From assembly GCA_038373885.1 (NCBI GenBank), contig JAWZYV010010311.1, positions 1 to 64,000 of the forward strand: DNA of 64,000 nt, written 5' to 3'. Shown piece after piece: positions 57,357 to 64,000 of this stretch. Every line of letters begins with the position of its first letter. Positions within the stretch are counted from its first letter, which is position 1. The translations under genes were made by a program, and so were the position numbers. This stretch comes from Cheiracanthium punctorium. Taxonomy: Eukaryota; Arthropoda; Arachnida; Araneae; Cheiracanthiidae. The notes beneath the pieces are model-generated. The model was not told the origin of the DNA and did not search any database. It saw nothing but the letters and a program-made list of their open reading frames with translations.

Positions 57357-58621
57357 AAAATTTTACTCTGACAATTTAGTGTCAAATCATATTTCTTTCT
57401 CCAAATGGGTTAAACATCCTAAAAATAGAGAATGTATCGGATCGCTAGCTTTTTCTGTCTCTCACTCCGCTTTTTCTTTCACAGGATTCAGGAATTACGT
57501 TGGGTGCCTGTAATGCCGTAAGGCACGGATGTCAACCTTCTTTATCAAGAGCGCAAGCACAAACAAATGACCATCAGATAGCTAGGCAAAAAGAAAGTAA
57601 AACGGGTGTTTTCCCACACAAGAACCATTCGGATTTCACACCGTGACACAATTGATGATGGAATTGCTTTCTAGTAGGGAGAAGACTGCGCTTTTTTTAG
57701 GAGGGTCGTTCTCATGTAATTTTTTTTTTTTTTTATCAGTACAGCAAAAGCTTTCACTTTTGTTCTATTGTGAGATGCAGACTCTTCTGTAGACGTCTGA
57801 CCATAAGGGAGATTTTCCCATTGTGCAAAACTGCAAACGATTGTGACATTTCCCTTTTCCACCAGTATTAAGTTTCGACGCTAAAAATAAACCGTTTAAA
57901 TGTGACTTAAAAACAATTCAAGGCAGAAAATTAATAGTCAAATTTAAGCTTGAAGATTTTAAATCATGAAGAACCTTGTGAGATAAATGAAAAATTGATG
58001 TTTAATACAGTTTCGGATATAGACAGTATTCATTTCTTTACACGCTTTATCAAAAATTTACTAATATCGAACGCTTAAAGTTTCTTATTTAGCTACAGTT
58101 AAGAGCTAAATGAAAAATGATTTCATAAAAATCTTCGAGGAGCACAACTTCTGGATTATATTTTATAATTGCTTCTTCTTATCTTCTATCTTTACATATA
58201 AAACTCTTTCCCCCACCAAGGGCGTAATGAGGGGGGGGGCTACGCGGGCTGAGCACTACATAGCTGTCTCCCAGCCCCCCTACGATTTTCAAAAATTTTT
58301 GTTAGTTTACACATAAATACGAAAATTTAGAAACGAACATTTGAAAACCATGAAATTTTAAATCTTTGTTTCGTTGTTTTGGGCGAATTTCTCTTCATAA
58401 TTGCAAGATTTGTATACGGCAGGGCCGGCCCTAACAGTTTTGCCGCCCCGGACAAAAATATAAAATGCCGCCCCCCCCAGTAAAAGTACTATTAAAAGAA
58501 ATAAATTGTTTACAGATTCTGTTTTCATGCCTAACAGCCCAGCTAAAAACCAAAAGAAAGAGAGAAAAATCAAGAGTTATTTTTCTGACTTTTAATTTCG
58601 CAAAATTCCTGACTTTTTCTC

Positions 58622-59395
58622 TTAAATCAATTTTTCAACTAATTCATGTTCGATAGCCAATGTAGTTAAATTATTTAACGTATCTGGAAGAGTTGTGGAA
58701 CATAAGAAATTTTTAGTTAACTTTAATTTTGAGAAACTCTTCTCTGCACTTGCCACACTTATCGGCAAAGAAAGCGAAATTCTCGAAGCAATAGCAAGAT
58801 GTGCGTGTAAAATCTAGAGTTGAAATTAGCTTTAAAATTTCAATTGGGCTTTCCTTTTTGCCTAATAAGGCCGTAACTGACACTATTTCATTTACTAGAT
58901 CAAGCGCGTTTATATTTTCCGATTCCCCATCGGTCAGTATTAACTCCAATTGTTTACACTATAAACAGTGTTAACACTGTTACACTGTGTTACAATGTTT
59001 AATAATACTCTTTAGGAGTGTCTTTTATCTCATTTATGCCGTGCAAAAATGTAAAATAATTACATTGGGTACTTATTAAATTAAATCTGCACTGTTAGGT
59101 ATTAATCGCTTTGTTTACTGTAAAAAAATAAAACTATCTTAAATTTTAATTTAGGATCTTTCCCCAGATCATCTCGTGATTCGCAATCCAAATTAATAGG
59201 TTACGCGGCTGCTTAAACTCAGTGTTAACCAGAATACTATCTCGTCGGTCAGTTCTCTTGCATAACAGAACATTTCATTTAAAATCACATCCAATCGAAG
59301 ATCCTTACAAAAAAATCTTTACAGTTTCTTAAGAGTTCTAGAACAGATGGTTGTCTTTTAACTGCAACAGCTTTCTTAATGGATTCATGGAATTG
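58622..59395 (-). pseudogene. hAT transposase, C-terminal part with dimerisation domain
   Basis: On the minus strand: SIKKAVAVKRQPSVLELLRN, LDVILNEMFCYARELTDEI (shifted frame), NALDLVNEIVSVTALLGKKE, then after a frameshift near 58800 SLPISVASAEKSFSKLKLTK and LNNLTTLAIEHELVEKLI, stop at 58622. The ASAExSFSKLKLIK and LxxLAxLSIEHE phrases are the hallmark of the hAT C-terminal dimerisation domain. Frameshifts and stops make it inactive. The N-terminal part, upstream on the minus strand, seems displaced or lost at the Helitron insertion. Confidence 0.75.
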
Positions 59396-59459
59396 AAGAT
59401 TTTATACCAAATAATAATAAATCATACTTATAACTGATCATACATACCTATAAAATATT

Positions 59460-60649
59460 TCTAATTCGTTTAAAAGGTTTGAGATTTAAAACAGTTGTTT
59501 GAAAACTGTGTGTAAATGTATGTTCGCCCTTTGTTAAAAAATGGCTCAATGGAATAGAATGAAATTTGGAATTATATTGAATTGTAAGTTAATTGAAACA
59601 ATGGATACCAAAATTGTTTTAAGTAATTCATACACTTTGAGATTTTGTAAAAATCGTTTAAAAAGTTTGTTCTGGCATCCATCAAAAACGGATTAAGAGA
59701 ACAGAATGAAATTAGGTTATATGATGGCTAACAAAGCATCATCGAAATTTTTTTAAGATTTGAATAAATTGAAAGGGTCTGTAAAAGTTGCATTCTATTT
59801 TTTTTCTCTTTTAGGGGGCGGGGAGAGAAGGGGGGGCGTCACTTTAAGGCGTCTGGAGGTAATACAAAAGTGGCTGTTCGACTTATACAAATTACGTCGA
59901 TTTCTTTTTTTAAATTATTATTTTTTTTTTTTTTTTTGAGAAAATTGTGCAAAAATTTTCAGGCATAATATTAAAATTTCTAAAGTTAATAGAACAAAAT
60001 TCAGTTACTGACGAGGAGATTGAGTTAATTACATTGTTTGAATTCTTCCTAATTAAATATATATTTATATATTATTTTGAGAAAATTTTGTGTGACCACT
60101 TCGTGAAAACAACTAGTGGTCAGACAAAAGGGAATGAAATGAAATTTTGTTAAAAAGTAGGCGGTTAGTAAATTAAAATTACAGGTTTTTAATTTTCTAC
60201 AAATTTGAATTACTTTTGAGGTATGACGTAAACTTTGATAAAGTTCTCTGCGCATCAAGTAAAATCATCAAAATATAATTCAATCAGATGTTGCAGTGTT
60301 AAATATAGGCTACTTGCTATTACAAACCCTTTTCCAGCTATTCTCTTTTCAGTTTAATATTCATTACTTAGCATCTTCTTTTGCACGTTTAAATGACTTT
60401 TTGATGTAGGAAGCTCATCCACTAAAAGAAAACGTTAATTTTGAATGTAAAATATTTTCTCTATTGACAGTTTGTCTCAGTAATTTGTTACTCTCTAACC
60501 TGTAATCTTTAAACAATACACAAGAGTTATAACTTTGCTTTCTATATTTCTGCCAGTATGCTAATTCCATTTTTTGTACTCTTACAATGCAAACGAAATT
60601 TCGCGCGGTTAGTAAAAACCCATCAATGACGGATGGATACATCAGCTAG
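59460..60649 (+). mobile_element. Helitron copy D inside the nested hAT element
   Basis: 3' end CAGCTAG at 60649, followed by T, with hairpin CCATC/GATGG (60620-60636). Sequence from about 60480 (TTACTCTCTAACCTGTAAT) is homologous to copy A read on its minus strand. The interior shows repeated blocks such as TTTTGTAAAAATCGTTTAAA. The 5' end is not certain; 59460 is approximate. Confidence 0.65.
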
Positions 60650-60851
60650 TAAAGTTATATAGAATGATATTCTTCGGAATATTTTTTTATCTTTCGGAAT
60701 TCCTTTGCTAATACAAAATGTATTTTTCAAATTCGAGACAAAATGCCGCCCCTAAAATTTGCCGCCCCGGACAGGGGTCCGGTTTGTCCGGCCCTAGGGC
60801 CGCCCCTGGTATACGGTTTATTATTTTGCTACTATTGGCTGCATGTGGTGC

Positions 60852-61510
60852 CAGTGGCGGTTCCAGAAGGGGGGGGGGGTCACGGTCTCCCCAATAAGAA
60901 AGGAGGGGAAAAAAAAACAAAAAAAAAACGAGGGCCCAAGCCGAGCTTGGACAAAAGGCCCAAAATTCAGAGAGGCCTTGATCATGTGCATACATATCAC
61001 ATTGTGTTGCTGAAAGAGAATTCATCTTTCGAAAACCATTAGTCTCTGACTAATTTACTTTATTTTTTAACAACACTAAAGTATGCACACAGTGACTATG
61101 TGCTCAGTCGTTGTTCCTTGGCAGAAAAATATGCAGCCGTTTTATAAATATGTGCATTCATCCATAACCATCCATACATGGAGGGCAAAGGAAGAGGGAG
61201 TCACAGCGAGCATGATTAAGGTAAGGGTGGATGGGCTAGTTGCCCCGAATCCACAATGAAAGAAAACTCTCAAAATCAAAAAATGGTTTATAGAAAAATG
61301 TGTGAATTGGGCGTGTGTGATACATTTTACTCGTATTCGGCCCCCACACTTGCAAATAGCCTTCCTCTTCTGTAAAAGCACTCTATGAAGCACGTATGTT
61401 TGTAAATTATTAATTTATGGAATATCAAACTAGCATAACTGCTACAAAACCATAAAAATTATAGAGGAGAAAGGAGGGGCTTTCATGGGGAAAGAGGGAC
61501 CATGCCTAAC
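60852..61510. other. Orphan hAT-like left ends
   Basis: CAGTGGCGGTTCCAG at 60852 and CAGGGCCGGATTACCC at about 61510 look like left termini of hAT elements. Right partners were not found. The long frames here are low complexity or shadows. Confidence 0.35.
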
Positions 61511-61889
61511 AGGGCCGGATTACCCATTAGGCTAAGTAGGCTTTCCTCTGTGGGCTCCGTTATTAAAGCTATTTTAGTGTTAATATTTATACAGTATATG
61601 TAACTCTGAGAAAATAATTCTGATTCATTGGTGACTTCGTACACACGAAACACTTTTTGGCATTGTTAGCCACTACACTTCTTAATTGAAATTTGAATGA
61701 ATATGTGCTAGAAAGTTTGAAGCTGACTATTTAGCTTGGATTTTTATGTGCACATTTCAGTGATACCCTGCATTAGACGGATGTATATTTTGCAAATTCA
61801 ATAAGGAGAACTTTTAGCACTACGTCTACACGAACGGGCTATGGTAATCATAAGAAGGCTTTTAAACAAAAAACCCTTCGTACCCCAGT

Positions 61890-62930
61890 CATCACAATCA
61901 TATTTTATACAACTTTTTTCCGTTCTGAATAAAAATTAATTTTCGTATATTGTTGCACAAATGTCATCAGAATAAATTTCAAATAACATAATTCGTTATG
62001 GTTTTAGTTCATAAAATGAATACTATGTATCCATTTAGCCAAGAGCGTCTCTGACTTACCAATTGCTAATGTGCTAGTTTTATTTATTTTGATAATTGTT
62101 AAGGTAATCTGAAACAATTTTCCAAAAAAGAAAGGGTGATTTAGAGTGCAATGGAGTTTTTATATATGTTTTAAAAATAACATGACGTAGACTATGATTT
62201 CGAATAAGATTTCATTCATTTTGTTTCCATTTTTCATATTATTGAGTATTCTTATTTTAATGTAAAGTGAAAATGTTTAGTATTTTTAAAAATTGTCTGT
62301 AAATATCTACAATAATTTAGAGTGATAATTTTGGTATTGTATATCTGTTTCTGTGTTATTCCACTTTTAAATGTAAAACACGATTATATTTTATACAAGT
62401 TTTTTCCGTACTGAATAAAAATTAATTTTCATATATTGTTGCACAAATATCATCAAAATATATTTCAAATAGCATAATTCATTATGGTTTTAGTATATAA
62501 AATGATTACTATGTGTCCATTTAGCCAGGAGCGTCTCCGATTTACCAATTGATTATGTGCTAGTTTAATTTGTTTTCATAATTGTTAAGGTAATCTGGAA
62601 CGGTTTTCCAAAAAGAAGTGTGATTTAAAGTGCAATGGTGTTTTTATATGTCGAGTTTTTTTTGCCAAGTCTCACACGGAGGGCAAACCCCCCACCCTCG
62701 GCCTAGATCCCTCGCGCAGATAATTGGCCATAACACCACATTTCAACATTTCTTCTCATTTTTAATGTTATTGAAAGATGATATGTGTATTCTTAGTTTA
62801 ATGTAAAATGAAAGTTTTCAGTATTAAAATGTTTATGAAGACCTAAAATAATGTAGACTCTAAATTTTGATATATTCTCGCACTTAGATTTCTTTGTTAG
62901 ATCATTTTTAAATGTTAACAAGGATGATAT
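61890..62930. repeat. ~490-bp tandem repeat
   Basis: The block ATATTTTATACAA...TTTTTATATGT occurs at about 61893-62175 and 62379-62658, and the following AT-rich part recurs too, with a weaker third copy after 62930. The second unit is longer because it contains the dispersed repeat also seen at 7700-7785. Confidence 0.75.
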
Positions 62931-64000
62931 TATTGGAAAATTAATTTTTTTCCTGCTGCGCAAATACTATAAGAATGAATTTAAAAGTATATTTTATTTA
63001 TTTATTTGTTTTTGTTTTGACAATTCAAATCACGGAAATCCGTTTAATATGTATGTGTAGAAGAGAGGACTTGTAACTTTGTATGATGGTTTGTATATTA
63101 TTTGATTTGCTTTAATACATGGAAAGGAGGTATTTATTACTTCGTTGCTTATGTTTTTTAAAATAATTTTAAATGTAATCTGTAAAAAGTTGTCAAAGAA
63201 ATGTAATTTAAATGTGATCAGTTTTTCTGTCTTAAAGTAGTGCGACATTTAATTAAAGTCGATTCAATTTATGGGTATTTCATCATGTAGTAAAATAAAA
63301 AATACTATTTTATATTAGTAAAAATTATCTCTGATGAATGTTTGCCAGTAAAAAAAATAATCCGGATTTTAGTATTTCGAATCGTTTGTACTTCTAGGGT
63401 ATTTTGAAATATTAGCTGGAGTAATGTTTTGCAGAACAGTTTTTCACATTTGACTGCATGCATTTTCTTTCCTATGAAATTATCATTAAATACATTACAA
63501 AAAAGATTTTATTTGTTTTGCTGTTATTAATTTAATTAAACTTCGCCTATTCTTTCAGAAGAGAGAGAGATTTGCTTTCTCCATATGTGTACTGAAGACT
63601 GATTCAAGATCTTGAGTTCAAATACTTAATTTAAAAAATGAGTTCAAAAAATTTTTGAAAAATTTATTAAATGGAATTCTTTTTATTTCAATGAAAGTGT
63701 TATGTTAAAAAAGCACATTTTGAAATCTCAATTCTAAAATTTCTGAATCCCTTTATTCTACTGACGGAGGGAAGGATTTTGTGTCCCCCCCCCCTCCGTA
63801 AGGATACGAGCCCCCCCAATAATTTTTGCAAGTCGGCGCCCGTGCGTCACATCGTAGCAACCCGGTAAGCTCTAGCCGTGCGACGCTTCAAAGTGAAGAT
63901 GAACTAAGGATAATGGTTTAATCAACAATGAAAAAACGGTCATTTTGCCGATTTCAGATCTCTTGGCCGACGCCAACGATGCACAATTATTATTATTCAT
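62931..64000. other. AT-rich DNA, right end of large hAT-like element and flank
   Basis: No gene recognised. C runs at 63785-63795 and 63811-63817 precede the right terminus. Flank after 63852 is unassigned. Confidence 0.4.

Larger units (their letters stand above)
58420..60808 (-). mobile_element. Nested hAT element, 2,389 bp
   Basis: Ends CAGGGCCGGCCCTA and, inverted, CAGGGGCGGCCCTA match at 13 of 14. The 8-bp duplication gtatacgg is exact (58412-58419, 60809-60816). Subterminal direct repeats TTGCCGCCCCGGACA occur near both ends (58441, 60759). The transposase lies on the minus strand and is interrupted by a Helitron. Confidence 0.9.
57280..63844. mobile_element. Large hAT-like element, 6,565 bp, with nested elements
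   Basis: Ends CATAGGCGCCGACTT (57280) and, inverted, CACGGGCGCCGACTT (63844 downward) match at 13 of 15. The 8-bp duplication cgtcacat is exact (57272-57279 and 63845-63852). Contains a second hAT element, a Helitron end and a ~490-bp tandem repeat. No transposase of its own was recognised, so it is probably non-autonomous. Confidence 0.85.

Noticed and set aside
58465..58656. Plus-strand frame beginning in a C run
   Set aside because: It lies opposite the hAT dimerisation domain on the minus strand.

Overview
This is a repeat-dense, AT-rich animal nuclear window with no operons, no ribosome binding sites and almost no long reading frames. Nearly everything recognisable is a eukaryotic transposable element. 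The mix (Tc1, pogo, several hAT groups, TTAA-targeting MITEs, Helitrons, Penelope-like elements with GIY-YIG nucleases, Ty3/gypsy and jockey-like non-LTR fossils, tRNA-derived SINEs) fits an arthropod, and a chelicerate such as a spider is my best guess. That guess is inference from the style of the transposase and retroelement proteins; no host gene settles it.

Layout. 0.8-1.6 kb: Helitron. 2.2-5.1 kb: hAT element with a perfect-style 8-bp target duplication (7/8), carrying two TTAA MITEs. 5.2 and 6.2 kb: small hAT MITEs. 7.0 kb: one candidate host exon. 8.0 kb: Helitron 5' end. 11.2 kb: SINE. 13.5 kb: Penelope-like fossil. 15.4-16.3 kb and 21.7-22.2 kb: jockey-like reverse transcriptase/RNase H fossils. 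17.2-21.1 kb: an unclassified terminal-inverted-repeat element ('element U') split by a Helitron with two 3' ends. 22.2-23.8 kb: Helitron. 24.8-27.5 kb: a ~180-bp minisatellite array split by a second copy of the 2.2-kb hAT element. 27.7-35.0 kb: a full-length but dead gypsy element with a nested Tc1 and two nested MITEs. 36.6 kb: a likely host exon on the minus strand. 41.2-45.0 kb: second, inverted copy of element U with its own insertions. 46.6-50.1 kb and 50.3-51.9 kb: two adjacent Penelope-like elements of different families, each arranged as an inverted, head-to-head pair; the first has 188-bp tandem repeats around its catalytic YVDD motif. 53.2-54.5 kb: pogo/Tigger transposase relic. 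57.3-63.8 kb: large hAT-like element with an exact 8-bp duplication, containing a second hAT element, itself split by a Helitron.

The most unusual part is the Penelope palindrome pair at 46.6-51.9 kb, with hammerhead-ribozyme-like sequences at all four outer ends. The two element U copies and the two hAT copies act as mutual empty-site controls: by comparing them, several insertions can be defined to the base without outside data. No autonomous, intact transposon was found. Every coding region I could read carries at least one frameshift, stop, catalytic substitution or truncation, except the minus-strand Penelope frame at 46.7-47.7 kb, which is open but lacks the N-terminal part of its reverse transcriptase.
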